64,000 nucleotides of DNA from Hydrogenophaga sp. BPS33. GTDB lineage: Bacteria > Pseudomonadota > Gammaproteobacteria > Burkholderiales > Burkholderiaceae_C. Below the pieces are notes generated by a model that saw nothing but the letters and a program-made list of their open reading frames with translations, did not search any database and was not told the origin of the DNA. This document shows, piece by piece, positions 35,476-44,124 of the stretch (its first letter is position 1; the number at the start of each line of letters is the position of its first letter). The translations under genes were made by a program, and so were the position numbers. The stretch covers positions 558,001 to 622,000 of the forward strand of contig NZ_CP044549.1 in assembly GCF_009859475.1 (NCBI RefSeq), given 5' to 3'.

Positions 35476-36993
35476 ATGGTCAGCCTGTATTCGGCCGTTC
35501 GGTATTGGGCGCAGCAGGACCCCTCGCGTTGTGCCCTGGTCTATGAAGGCCAGCGCATCGGCTATGGCGAACTCGATCAACGCGTGCGCCAGGCCGCGCG
35601 CCGCTTGCATGAAGACGGCATCCGCCCGGGCGACGTGGTCGCGCTGCTCATGAAGAACAGCGCGGCCTTCATCGAACTCGCGCTCGCCGTGAGCCGCCAG
35701 GGCGCGGTGCTGCTGCCGATCAACTACCGCCTGAGCGCCGATGAAGTGGCCTACATCCTCGACCATGGGCAGGCCCGCCTGTTGTTCATTGACGAGGAAT
35801 GCGCGGCGCTCGCCCCCGGCTTCGCGGCCACGCGCACCGTCACGCCCGCGGCACAGGCCGACAGCCGTGTTCTGTCGGGCCCGGGTGAGGACTTGGACGC
35901 CGCGTTTCTTGTGCCGGGTGACCTGTTTCGCCTCATGTACACCTCGGGCACGACCGACCGGCCCAAGGGGGTCGTGCACACCTACGAGAACGTGCACTGG
36001 AAATGCCTGGACCACATCACCGCGCTGGGACTGGGCGCGCAAGACCGCTTGCTGGTGGTCGGGCCGCTGTACCACGTGGGTGCGTTCGATCTGCCGGGGT
36101 TGGCGGTCTTGCTGGGCGGCGGCATGCTCGCGGTGCTGCGGGACTTTTCCGAAGACGCGGTGCTTTCGCTGATCGCGCAGGAACGGCTCACGGGTGCCTG
36201 GTTGGCGCCGGTGATGCTCAGTCGCCTGCTGGCCTGGCCGCAGCGCGCGGCGCACGATGTCTCGAGCCTGCGTTGGGTCATCGGTGGTGGCGAACGCACG
36301 CCGGAGCAGCGCATCCGCGACTTCGGCCAGCTGTTCACCGCCGCGCGCTACATCGACGCGTACGGCCTCACCGAATCGTGTTCGGGCGACACCCTGATGG
36401 ACGCCGGGCGCGAACTCGAGAAGATCGGCTCCACGGGCCGCGCGCTGGCGCACGTTGCGCTGTCGATCCGCGACGAAGCGGGCCAACCGCTGCCGCCGGG
36501 CCAGGCGGGCGAGATCTGCCTGCGCGGGCCCAAGGTCACGCGCGGCTACTGGCGCGACGAAGCCCGCACGCGCGCCAGTTTCCACGGCGACTGGTTGCGC
36601 ACCGGCGATGTCGGCCATCTGGACGACGAGGGCTACCTGTTCCTCACCGACCGCAAGAAAGACATGATCATCAGCGGCGGCGAAAACATCGCCTCGTCGG
36701 AAGTCGAGCGCGTGCTGTACCAGATGCCCGAGGTCGCCGAAGCCGCCGTGATTGGTTTGCCCGATGAGCGCTGGGGTGAGTGCGTGGTCGCCGTGGTGGT
36801 GCTGCATTCGGCGCACACGCTCGAACTGCCGCAACTGCAGGCGTTCTGCCAGGGACGGCTGGCCGGGTTCAAGACGCCCCGGCGCCTGTTGCTGCGCGAG
36901 AGCCTTCCCCGAAACCCTTCGGGCAAGGTGCTCAAACGCGTGTTGCGCGACGAGATCGTCGCCGCGCCGGACGGAGATCGGAGCACACCATGA
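35476..36993 (+). CDS. AMP-dependent acyl-CoA synthetase/ligase
   Basis: A 505-residue adenylate-forming enzyme. The ATP-binding YTSGTTDRPKGVVH loop, the YGLTES motif, the hinge-region TGDVGHLDDEGY and the C-terminal PRNPSGKVLKRVL lysine motif are all present. It activates a carboxylic acid to its CoA thioester through an acyl-AMP. GGAG precedes the start. The operon therefore contains both ligase and transferase routes to CoA activation. The stop overlaps the SDR start. Confidence 0.92.
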   Translation: MVSLYSAVRYWAQQDPSRCALVYEGQRIGYGELDQRVRQAARRLHEDGIRPGDVVALLMKNSAAFIELALAVSRQGAVLLPINYRLSADEVAYILDHGQARLLFIDEECAALAPGFAATRTVTPAAQADSRVLSGPGEDLDAAFLVPGDLFRLMYTSGTTDRPKGVVHTYENVHWKCLDHITALGLGAQDRLLVVGPLYHVGAFDLPGLAVLLGGGMLAVLRDFSEDAVLSLIAQERLTGAWLAPVMLSRLLAWPQRAAHDVSSLRWVIGGGERTPEQRIRDFGQLFTAARYIDAYGLTESCSGDTLMDAGRELEKIGSTGRALAHVALSIRDEAGQPLPPGQAGEICLRGPKVTRGYWRDEARTRASFHGDWLRTGDVGHLDDEGYLFLTDRKKDMIISGGENIASSEVERVLYQMPEVAEAAVIGLPDERWGECVVAVVVLHSAHTLELPQLQAFCQGRLAGFKTPRRLLLRESLPRNPSGKVLKRVLRDEIVAAPDGDRSTP

Positions 36994-37775
36994 CCTTGCC
37001 ACTGGATTTGACGGGGAAGACGGCGCTGGTGACCGGCGGCGCCAGCGGCATCGGTCTGGCGTGCGCGCAGCGCCTGGCTGCGGCGGGCGCGCGCGTGGTC
37101 CTGGCCGATCGGAACGCCGCGCTGGCGCAGGAACGCGCGGCCGAACTCGATGGCGAGGCACTCGTGCTCGATGTGGGCGACGAGGCGGCCGTGGCCGCGG
37201 CGGCGGCGCAATGGCACGCGCGCCACGGCGCGGTGGACATCCTGGTCAACTCGGCCGGCGTGCTGCAGCGCACGCTGCCGCCCGGGCAACTGACGCTCAA
37301 GGAGTGGGACTTCGTGGCCCACATCGACCTGCGCGGCACCTACCTGTGTTGCGCCGCCTTCGGTCAGGAGATGGCACACCAGCACAAGGGCGCCATCGTC
37401 AACATTGCGTCGGTGGCCGGCATGCGCTCGGGCCCGCTGCACAGTTACGGACCGGCCAAGGCCGGCGTCATCAGCCTGACCGAGAACCTGGCCGGCGAAT
37501 GGGGCCGCAGCGGTGTGCGGATCAATTGCGTCTCGCCCGGCTTCACGCAGACCCCAGCGCTGGAGAAGGGGTTTTCCACCGCCACGCTGCACGAGGATGC
37601 GCTCGTGCAAAGCGCCGCGCTGGGTCGGCTGGTGCGGGCCGATGAAATCGCCAACGCCGTGGTGTTCCTGGCGTCCGACTGGGCATCGGCCATCACCGGT
37701 GTGAACCTGGTCGTGGACGCGGGGTATCTGGTCGCCACGCCCTGGCATGCCTATGGCGGACTGCGCTCGCCGTGA
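36990..37775 (+). CDS. SDR family oxidoreductase
   Basis: A 261-residue classical SDR with TGGASGIG, NSAGVLQR and the catalytic YGPAKAG (Tyr-x3-Lys). The C-terminal FLASDWASAITGVNLVVDAG is typical of the 3-oxoacyl reductase-like group. It probably oxidises the 3-hydroxyacyl or another alcohol intermediate of the pathway. It overlaps the ligase gene by four bases and is followed after 31 bases by the IclR regulator. Confidence 0.9.
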   Translation: MTLPLDLTGKTALVTGGASGIGLACAQRLAAAGARVVLADRNAALAQERAAELDGEALVLDVGDEAAVAAAAAQWHARHGAVDILVNSAGVLQRTLPPGQLTLKEWDFVAHIDLRGTYLCCAAFGQEMAHQHKGAIVNIASVAGMRSGPLHSYGPAKAGVISLTENLAGEWGRSGVRINCVSPGFTQTPALEKGFSTATLHEDALVQSAALGRLVRADEIANAVVFLASDWASAITGVNLVVDAGYLVATPWHAYGGLRSP

Positions 37776-37806
37776 GGCGACTCAGGTTCGCCGGTAGCAT
37801 AGGCGC

Positions 37807-38580
37807 ATGGCATCTTCATCCCCTCCCGACAAACCCGTTGGCGCCCTCGTCAGCGGCCTGGCCATCGTGCGCTACCTCGCCGCCAGTGCAACTCCGCTGG
37901 GCGTCACGCGCGTGGCGCGCGACCTCGAACTGAACGCCAGTACCTGCTTCAACCTGCTCAAGACCCTGGTGCACGAGGGCATGGTGAACTTCGACGAGTC
38001 CACCAAGACCTACTCGATCGGCCTGGGCGTGGTGGAGCTGGCCAAGGGCGCGCTGGAGCAGTCCGCGTATGTGCGCATGATCCAGCCGACCCTGCGCGAA
38101 ATCGCGGAAGCCTTCCGCGTCACCGCCACGCTGTGGCACCGCACCCGGGGCGAGCGCGTGGTGCTGCTGGACCGCGCGGACCACGAGTCGGCCGTGCGCG
38201 TGCACATGTCCATCGGGCAACGACTGCCCATGTACCTGGCGGCCCTGGGCCGATGCATGGCCGCCAACTCGGGCCTGAGCACGGAAGAGCTGCGCACCCG
38301 GTTCAACGAGCTGCGCTGGGCAGACGGCCCGAGCTTCGAGACCTATCTCAAGGAGGTCGAGCAGGCACGCAAGATGGGCTACGCGGTCGACAACGGCAGC
38401 TATGCGAAAGGCGTGACCACGGTATCGGCGCCGGTGCTGGACCAGGAGCGCAAACCCATCATGGCCATCAGCGCGGTGGGCTTTTTCGGCCAGCTGAGCA
38501 ACGCCGAACTCAAGGCCGCCGGCGAGTTCATTCGGCAGCGTGCGGACAAGGTGACGCGCGCGCTGGCGGGCGGAAACTAG
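37807..38580 (+). CDS. IclR-family transcriptional regulator
   Basis: A 257-residue regulator with an N-terminal winged helix (VTRVARDLELNASTCFNLLKT) and a C-terminal IclR effector domain containing DRADHESAVRVHMSIGQRLP and ISAVGFFGQLS. It ends the catabolic operon on the same strand and likely senses one of its intermediates. Palindromes before the first gene (23074-23113) and TTCT-N7-GAA-like sites in the 56.2 kb control region are possible targets; neither link is demonstrated. Confidence 0.9.
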   Translation: MASSSPPDKPVGALVSGLAIVRYLAASATPLGVTRVARDLELNASTCFNLLKTLVHEGMVNFDESTKTYSIGLGVVELAKGALEQSAYVRMIQPTLREIAEAFRVTATLWHRTRGERVVLLDRADHESAVRVHMSIGQRLPMYLAALGRCMAANSGLSTEELRTRFNELRWADGPSFETYLKEVEQARKMGYAVDNGSYAKGVTTVSAPVLDQERKPIMAISAVGFFGQLSNAELKAAGEFIRQRADKVTRALAGGN

Positions 38581-38857
38581 CGCGCCGACTTTCGCAAGCG
38601 CCCTGAAGGGCGGGCTGGGCGCCAACGTTCCATACCGTCGAGCAACAGTTGGAGACCGGCCTCGAACGCGCTTTCGGCATCCACTTGCGAAAACGGTAGG
38701 GCCATGAAATGCGCCGCACCGTATTCGGCAACGGGCGCCTGTTCGATGCGCTTGACGATGAACTTCGCGTGCGCGGCGGGCAATTGCCTGCTGACTTCGG
38801 CGTAGGCGGCGGTCATGGTGTATTGGGCCAGCAGGTGGTAGCCCATGGCGCTGTGTT
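38577..38857 (-). pseudogene. TetR-family regulator remnant (C-terminal part only)
   Basis: The frame reads EHSAMGYHLLAQYTM and ends FEAGLQLLLDGMERW plus a short basic tail. This resembles the last third of TetR-family ligand-binding domains (YTxGFxxEE-like helix, then FEFGLxLLLDGL). No helix-turn-helix precedes it. Instead the sequence upstream on the same strand is the broken TauD gene, so the DNA-binding half has been deleted. The stop overlaps the end of the IclR gene by four bases. The TetR assignment is by pattern only and could be wrong; that it is a fragment is more certain. Confidence 0.55.
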
Positions 38858-39277
38858 CAGGTCGGTATGCCAGGCTGTGCCGGCCTCGGCTTCGCCGATG
38901 AACTTGCCATCGACCATGCGGTTGGAGATCACGTAGATCTCGGGCATATCCGGCACCACGTACTGGCGCCGCGGGTTGGGTGCCGGTTCGCCGAAGGCGC
39001 GCGTGAATTCCAGCTGTTCGGTGGGGATCAGGTGCTGGCCTCGCAGCAGGATCGCGCCGTGCCGACCCACGGCGTTTTCCAGGGCCGACAGCGTGGCGGC
39101 GTCGGCGTTCAGGATGTCGACGTCCAGTACCTCGACGCCAAAGCCTGGCATGAGGGGACGGATCTTGAGCGCGGGTGCTTCGGCACGGGCCGTGGTGTCT
39201 GTGGTGGTGCTCATTGGTGTACCTTCGGCTTCGCCTGCGGTGCGAGCTTGCTTGGGGTGGCCCGGCGCGGCGCTCAT
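38858..39277 (-). pseudogene. TauD/TfdA-family dioxygenase, truncated
   Basis: The N-terminal 140 residues of an Fe(II)/2-oxoglutarate-dependent TauD/TfdA dioxygenase are recognisable (PLMPGFGVEVLDVD, ENAVGRHGAILLRGQ, then AGTAWHTDL with the first two metal ligands His-x-Asp). The frame then leaves the family abruptly at about 38858 and stops at 38813, inside the TetR remnant. A normal member has roughly 130-150 more residues carrying the distal His and the 2-oxoglutarate-binding Arg. The gene cannot make an active enzyme. AGGA lies before the start at 39277; a second start is at 39214. Confidence 0.8.
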
Positions 39278-39307
39278 GCGTTCCTGTGCGGTTGATGGAA
39301 GTCGGTG

Positions 39308-40052
39308 TCAGACGGGCGCGGGGAACAGCACCTGTTCATCGAAGAACAGCTTTCGCGAGCGCTCCACGTAGGTGCGGTTGTCGGCCGCCAGGGCCGCGCC
39401 CGCCAGCGACTGCGCCGACGAGAGCAGGGTGGCTTCGTTCGGAAACCAGGTCTCCGAGATGCCGTCCAGCGCAATACCGTGGTCGGGCAGCCCGAGCGGG
39501 TTGGGCAGTTGCTCCAGCACGTGAAGCTGGTGGTAGCGCCCCGGGTCGGCGCATGGCATCGCGCGCCAGGGGTTGGTGCACGGTGGTCCAGTGGTGCGTG
39601 AAGGCTTCGCGCGTCCATTGCGCCTTGCGCTGTAGCAGCACCATGCGCTTGATCCACGCTTGCGCGGGTGGCAAGGCAGCGAGCGCGTCGACCACCGGCA
39701 CCTCCTCGAAGCGCAAGACCGTCAACACGCCGAGCGGCAGGCCTTCGTAGAGGGACGAGAGCGCAGGGAGGCCGGGCGTGCACTCGAACCAGAACGCCTC
39801 CATCAGGTCCACCGCCATGGACAACTCGGGGGAGCCTGGGGGCGAAGGGGGGGCCGTCTGCACGCGCAACAGCGAATGCCGCAGCACAGAAGCATGTCGA
39901 CACGTTCGGCGCGCCATGTCCACGGCACGCTCCAACTGCTGCCGTGTGGTGCCGGCGCCCGCTGCCAGGATGCACAACACGCCGCTGGCGCTGTCATCGC
40001 GCGGCAAGCTGGCCGAGCTCGTCAGATCGCGGGGGAGAGGCCGTCCGTTCAT
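39308..40052 (-). pseudogene. EthD-like domain protein, frameshifted
   Basis: Two frames together encode one protein. The first runs from 40052 to about 39540 and includes RMVLLQRKAQWTREAFTHHW, an EthD-type start of domain, then HQPLARDAM. The match then continues in the next frame (GRYHQLHVLEQLPNPLGLP to the end at 39308, closing ADNRTYVERSRKLFFDEQV). One extra base in the C run at 39539-39542 accounts for the shift. EthD-fold proteins are small accessory or ring-modifying proteins in degradation pathways. It lies just upstream of the broken TauD gene on the same strand. A sequencing error is an alternative to genuine decay. Confidence 0.65.
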
Positions 40053-40236
40053 GGCGTGCCAGTCTAGAAACAGGGCCCCCAGGTCGCTAGACGCGGTCCA
40101 CTGATGGGCGGCATAACTCCGGTCTATGACGGCGGCGTGACCCGGCGGGTGCACCGGCTCGGTGCGCCGTCCAACAGATGCGTCGGGCGCGGCGGTGTAA
40201 AAAGATACTCTGAATGAACACAATCCAGGAGCCCGC

Positions 40237-40824
40237 ATGAAAAGCAATGTCTACCTGAAGCAACCCTCGCGCTACCGCACGCGTTCCACGCCGGTCCTGC
40301 CGTGGCTCCTGCCGGTGGTGATCGCCGCGGGGGCCGCGGTGCTGCTGTCCGGCTGCGCGGTGAGCGTGCCCAAGGGCGTCGAGCCGGTCACGAACTTCGA
40401 CGTCAAGAAGTACGCCGGCACCTGGTACGAGCTGGCACGCATCGACCACCGCTTCGAACGCGGCCTGATCAACGTCAGCGCCCAGTACAGCCTGAATGCC
40501 GATGGCACCGTGAAGGTGCTCAACCGGGGCTACAACCCCGAGAAAAAAGAATGGAAACAGGCCGAAGGCAAGGCCCGTTTTCTCGGCGACCCGCAAACGG
40601 CTTCGCTCAAAGTATCGTTCTTCGGCCCCTTCTATGGCGGCTACAACGTGGTGTACCTGAGCAACGATTACAAGACCGCGCTGGTGGTGGGCAACTCGCT
40701 CGACTACTTCTGGCTGCTCTCGCGCGAGAAGCAGATTCCGGAACGGGAGATGAAGGCACTGCTGGAGCGGGCCGCGCGCCTGGGGGTGAACCTGGACGAT
40801 GTGATCGAGGTCGCGCAGCAGTGA
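40237..40824 (+). CDS. Lipocalin-family lipoprotein (Blc-like)
   Basis: A 195-residue bacterial lipocalin with a hydrophobic segment and lipobox LSGC (Cys40), implying attachment to the outer membrane. The conserved GTWYELARIDHRFERGL opens the barrel and YFWLLSREKQI is the closing lipocalin motif. Members bind fatty acids or lysophospholipids and are usually stress-linked. The 20-residue stretch before the signal helix is longer than usual. The 184-base gap upstream (40053-40236) shows AGGAG before the start and otherwise nothing I can assign. Confidence 0.9.
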   Translation: MKSNVYLKQPSRYRTRSTPVLPWLLPVVIAAGAAVLLSGCAVSVPKGVEPVTNFDVKKYAGTWYELARIDHRFERGLINVSAQYSLNADGTVKVLNRGYNPEKKEWKQAEGKARFLGDPQTASLKVSFFGPFYGGYNVVYLSNDYKTALVVGNSLDYFWLLSREKQIPEREMKALLERAARLGVNLDDVIEVAQQ

Positions 40825-40893
40825 CGCCCATGCGCACCACTGCGAGCACTTCGGTGGGTTGATGCGCCCTGCTCTACCGCAGCGAAGGGGTGG

Positions 40894-41883
40894 CTATGCC
40901 CGCCCTCCGCGCCACCGCTCGATCAGCGCAATGGCCTCGCCCATGATGCCGCGCCGGAACGCCAGCACGCACACCACGAAGATGAAGCCGATGACCATGG
41001 TCACCGACTCGCCCAGGCCGTTGAACCAGTCGATGCCGGTCGCGCCCGCCAGGAAATGGCCGATCTCGCCGAGCTTGTTCTCCAGCGCGATCACCACGGT
41101 GGCCCCCACCAGAGGCCCCGAGAGCGTGCCCAGCCCGCCCACCAGCGTCATCAACACCACCGAGCCCGACATGGTCCAGTGCACATCGGTCAGCGTGGCA
41201 AAGCCCATGGCCAGCGTCTTGAGCGAGCCCGCCAGTCCCGACAGCGCGGCCGACAGCACGAACACCAGCAGCTTGAAGCGCTGCGTGTCGTAACCCAGGG
41301 AGATAGCGCGCGGCTCGTTCTCCTTGATGGCCTTGAGAATCTGGCCGAAGGGCGAGTGCACGATGCGCATGATCAGCAGGAACGCGCCCACGGTGACGAG
41401 CAGCGTGAAGTAGTACATCGTGAGGTCGTCACCGAGATCGATGAACCCCAGCAAGTGGCCACGCGGCACGCCCTGCAAGCCATCTTCGCCACCCGTGAGC
41501 GGCATCTGCAGGCAGAAGAAGAACAGCATCTGCGCCAGCGCCAGCGTGATCATGGTGAAGTAGATGCCCTGGCGGCGAATCGCTAGCGAACCCACCAGCC
41601 AGCCCAGCACCGCGCCCGTCAGCGTGCCGAACACCAGGCCCAGCTCCGGCGGCACGCCCCAGACCTTCATCGCATGCCCTGCGGCATAGGCGGATCCACC
41701 CAGAAAGGCCGCGTGGCCGAACGAGAGCAGGCCGGTGTAGCCCAGCAACAGGTTGAAGGCCGAGGCAAACAGCGCGAAGCACAACAGCTTCATCACCAGC
41801 ACCGGATAGAGGCCGATGAAGGGCGCGGCCAGCAGCGCCAGCAGCAACAGGCCGTAGAGGATGTTCTTGGACGTCGTGTTCAT
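40894..41883 (-). CDS. livM: Branched-chain amino acid-type ABC transporter permease (LivM)
   Basis: A 329-residue multi-spanning permease of the LivM family with the diagnostic GYTGLLSFGHAAFLGGSAY near the N-terminus and SGLAGSLKTLAMGF...GGLGTLSGPLVGA towards the end. It is the last gene of the minus-strand transporter set. In degraders this transporter class often imports aromatic or heteroaromatic carboxylates, so a pyridine carboxylate is as likely as an amino acid. It starts seven bases after livH ends. Confidence 0.92.
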   Translation of the reverse strand: MNTTSKNILYGLLLLALLAAPFIGLYPVLVMKLLCFALFASAFNLLLGYTGLLSFGHAAFLGGSAYAAGHAMKVWGVPPELGLVFGTLTGAVLGWLVGSLAIRRQGIYFTMITLALAQMLFFFCLQMPLTGGEDGLQGVPRGHLLGFIDLGDDLTMYYFTLLVTVGAFLLIMRIVHSPFGQILKAIKENEPRAISLGYDTQRFKLLVFVLSAALSGLAGSLKTLAMGFATLTDVHWTMSGSVVLMTLVGGLGTLSGPLVGATVVIALENKLGEIGHFLAGATGIDWFNGLGESVTMVIGFIFVVCVLAFRRGIMGEAIALIERWRGGRA

Positions 41884-41890
41884 GCCGGCT

Positions 41891-42769
41891 TCACTTTTCC
41901 TTGCCGAACAGCCCGGCGGGGCGGATCAGCAGCACGATGGCCATGATGACGAAGACCACAGTGGACGAGGCCTCGGGATAAAACACCTTGGTCAGGCCTT
42001 CGATCACGCCCAGGCCCAGGCCGGTGAGGATGGTGCCGAGGATGGAGCCCATGCCGCCGATCACCACCACCGCAAAGACGATGATGATCAGGTGCTGTCC
42101 CATGAGCGGCGAGATTTGCATGATGGGTGCGGCCAGCACGCCGGCCACGCCCGCCAGCGCCACGCCAAAGCCGTAGGTCAGCGTGACCATCAGGGGCACG
42201 TTGACGCCGAAGGCCTCGACCAGGCGGGGGTTCTCCGTGCCCGCGCGCAGGTAGGCGCCGAGCTTGGTTTTTTCGATCACGTACCAGGTCGCAAAACACA
42301 CCACCAGGGAGGCCAGCACCACGAAGCCGCGGTAGTTCGGCATCACCATGAAGCCGAGGTTGGTGGCGCCTGAAATGGGCGCGCTGTAAGGCAGGCCCGA
42401 CACGCCGTAGACCGAGCGCAGCACGCCTTCGAGCATCAACGTGAGACCCAGCGTGAGCAGCAGACCATAGAGGTGGTCCAGCCGGTAGATCCAGCGCAGG
42501 AACAGGCGCTCGATCACGATGCCGACCAACCCCACCAGCAAAGGGGCGAGCGCGAGCATCACCCAGTAGTTGAGCTCCAGGTACTCCAGACCCATCCAGG
42601 TCAGCACCGCACCGAGCATGAACAGCGCACCGTGCGCGAAATTGATGACGTTGAGCAAACCGAAGATGACCGCCAAGCCCAGGCTCAGGATGGCGTAGAA
42701 CGAGCCATTGACCAGGCCCAGCAGCAACTGGCCCAGCAGGGCGGACAGCGGTATTCCGAAGAAGTCCAT
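41891..42769 (-). CDS. livH: Branched-chain amino acid-type ABC transporter permease (LivH)
   Basis: A 292-residue inner-membrane permease with the LivH signatures GLVNGSFYAILSLGLAVIFG, INFAHGALFMLGA and GGMGSILGTILTGLGLG. It pairs with LivM as the transport channel. An 87-base gap with a strong hairpin separates it from the binding-protein gene, a place where relative expression may be set. Confidence 0.92.
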   Translation of the reverse strand: MDFFGIPLSALLGQLLLGLVNGSFYAILSLGLAVIFGLLNVINFAHGALFMLGAVLTWMGLEYLELNYWVMLALAPLLVGLVGIVIERLFLRWIYRLDHLYGLLLTLGLTLMLEGVLRSVYGVSGLPYSAPISGATNLGFMVMPNYRGFVVLASLVVCFATWYVIEKTKLGAYLRAGTENPRLVEAFGVNVPLMVTLTYGFGVALAGVAGVLAAPIMQISPLMGQHLIIIVFAVVVIGGMGSILGTILTGLGLGVIEGLTKVFYPEASSTVVFVIMAIVLLIRPAGLFGKEK

Positions 42770-42810
42770 CGGTGGTGCGTCGGGTGGGGTGGGGCGGGTG
42801 TTTCAGGCGC

Positions 42811-42840
42811 GGGCGCCGCGGGCCGAGGCCCACGGCGCCC
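42811..42840 (-). promoter_or_regulatory. Strong intercistronic hairpin between binding-protein and livH genes
   Basis: Thirty bases fold on themselves: an eight-base outer stem (GGGCGCCG with CGGCGCCC), one mismatch, then a five-base inner stem (GGGCC with GGCCC) around GA. No T-run follows on the transcribed minus strand, so it is unlikely to be a classic terminator. It may act as an mRNA stabiliser or attenuator favouring the upstream binding-protein message. Confidence 0.6.
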
Positions 42841-42856
42841 GTGTCAGATCGTCAGG

Positions 42857-44050
42857 TCACTTCCAGAGCTTGCACTTCGATTCGGCCTTGGTCGTGAACA
42901 CCGTATCGCCCGGCAAGGTGGCGGCGATCTTCATGTAGTCCCACGGCTTCTTCGAGTCGGCCGGCTTCTTCACCTCCAGCAGGTACATGTCGTGCACGTA
43001 GCGGCCGTCCGGGCGGATGGTCCCTTTGCCGAAGAAGTCGTTGATCGGCATCTTCTTGAGCTGCGCCATCACCTTGTCGCTGTTGGTGGTCTTGGCCGCG
43101 GTCACCGCCTTGAGCCAGGTGGTGGTGGCCGAGTAGTTCGCGGCCTGGATGCTGGTGGGCATGCGCTTGGCCTTCTCGAAGAACTTCCTGGCGAAGGCGC
43201 GGCTGGCGTCGTCCTTGTCCCAGTACCAACTGTCGGTGAGGTACATGCCCTGCGTGTCCTTCAGGCCCAGGCTGTGCACGTCGGTGATGAACATCAGCAG
43301 GCCGGCCAGCTTCATGGTCTTGGTGATGCCGAACTCGCTCGCCGCCTTGATCGAGGCAATGGTGTCGCCGCCCGCATTGGCCAGGCCGAGGATCTTCGCG
43401 CCAGAGCTTTGCGCCTGCAGCAGGAACGAGGAGAAGTCCGAGGTGTTGAGCGGCGCGCGGACCGCGCCCTTCACGGTGCCCCCGGCCGCCTTCACGACGT
43501 TGCCCGTGTCGGTTTCCAGCGCGTGGCCGAACGCGTAGTCGGCGGTGAGGAAGAACCAGTCCTTGCCGCCCTGCTTCACGATGGCCGTGCCAGTGCCCTT
43601 GGCCAGCGCCACGGTGTCGTAGGCATAGTGCACGGTGTAGGGCGAGCAGGCGTCGTTGGTCAGTGCCGACGAACCCGCGCCGTTGACGATGTAGAGCTTC
43701 TTCTTTTCTTCCGCCACCTTGGCCGTGGCCAGCGCGGTGCCGGAGTTGGTGCCGCCGATCATGACGGCCAGGCCCTGCGTGTCCATCCATTCGCGCGCTT
43801 TGGAGGCCGCGATGTCGGCCTTGTTCTGGTGATCGGCGGTCAGCAGTTCAATGGGTTTGCCCAGCACCTTGCCGCCGAAGTCGTCGATGGCCATCTGGAT
43901 CGCCATGGCGCCGTTCTTGCCGTCCACGTCGGAGTAAAGGCTGGACATGTCGGTGGTAAAGCCGATGCGCACTTTGTCTTGCGCATGCGCGGCGGTGAAC
44001 AGGCCCGCGGCGCCGAGTGCCAGGGCGAGCAGTTTGACGGTGTGTTTCAT
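42857..44050 (-). CDS. Branched-chain amino acid-type ABC transporter substrate-binding protein
   Basis: A 397-residue periplasmic binding protein of the Peripla_BP_6/LivJ class. A Sec signal peptide (LLALALGAAGLFTAAHAQ) precedes VRIGFTTDMSSLYSDVDG; GTNSGTALA and DYAFGHALE are ligand-site regions of the family. The start at 44050 is the one that gives the signal peptide; the frame extends further upstream without similarity. The ligand is unknown; an aromatic acid or pyridine carboxylate is plausible from context. Confidence 0.9.
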   Translation of the reverse strand: MKHTVKLLALALGAAGLFTAAHAQDKVRIGFTTDMSSLYSDVDGKNGAMAIQMAIDDFGGKVLGKPIELLTADHQNKADIAASKAREWMDTQGLAVMIGGTNSGTALATAKVAEEKKKLYIVNGAGSSALTNDACSPYTVHYAYDTVALAKGTGTAIVKQGGKDWFFLTADYAFGHALETDTGNVVKAAGGTVKGAVRAPLNTSDFSSFLLQAQSSGAKILGLANAGGDTIASIKAASEFGITKTMKLAGLLMFITDVHSLGLKDTQGMYLTDSWYWDKDDASRAFARKFFEKAKRMPTSIQAANYSATTTWLKAVTAAKTTNSDKVMAQLKKMPINDFFGKGTIRPDGRYVHDMYLLEVKKPADSKKPWDYMKIAATLPGDTVFTTKAESKCKLWK

Positions 44051-44124
44051 GCGGTCGGTCTCCATGAATAAGCGGTTGAGGGAAGGGGTGATCGGTGGGG
44101 CGTGGCGAGGATGTGGGGCAGGGC

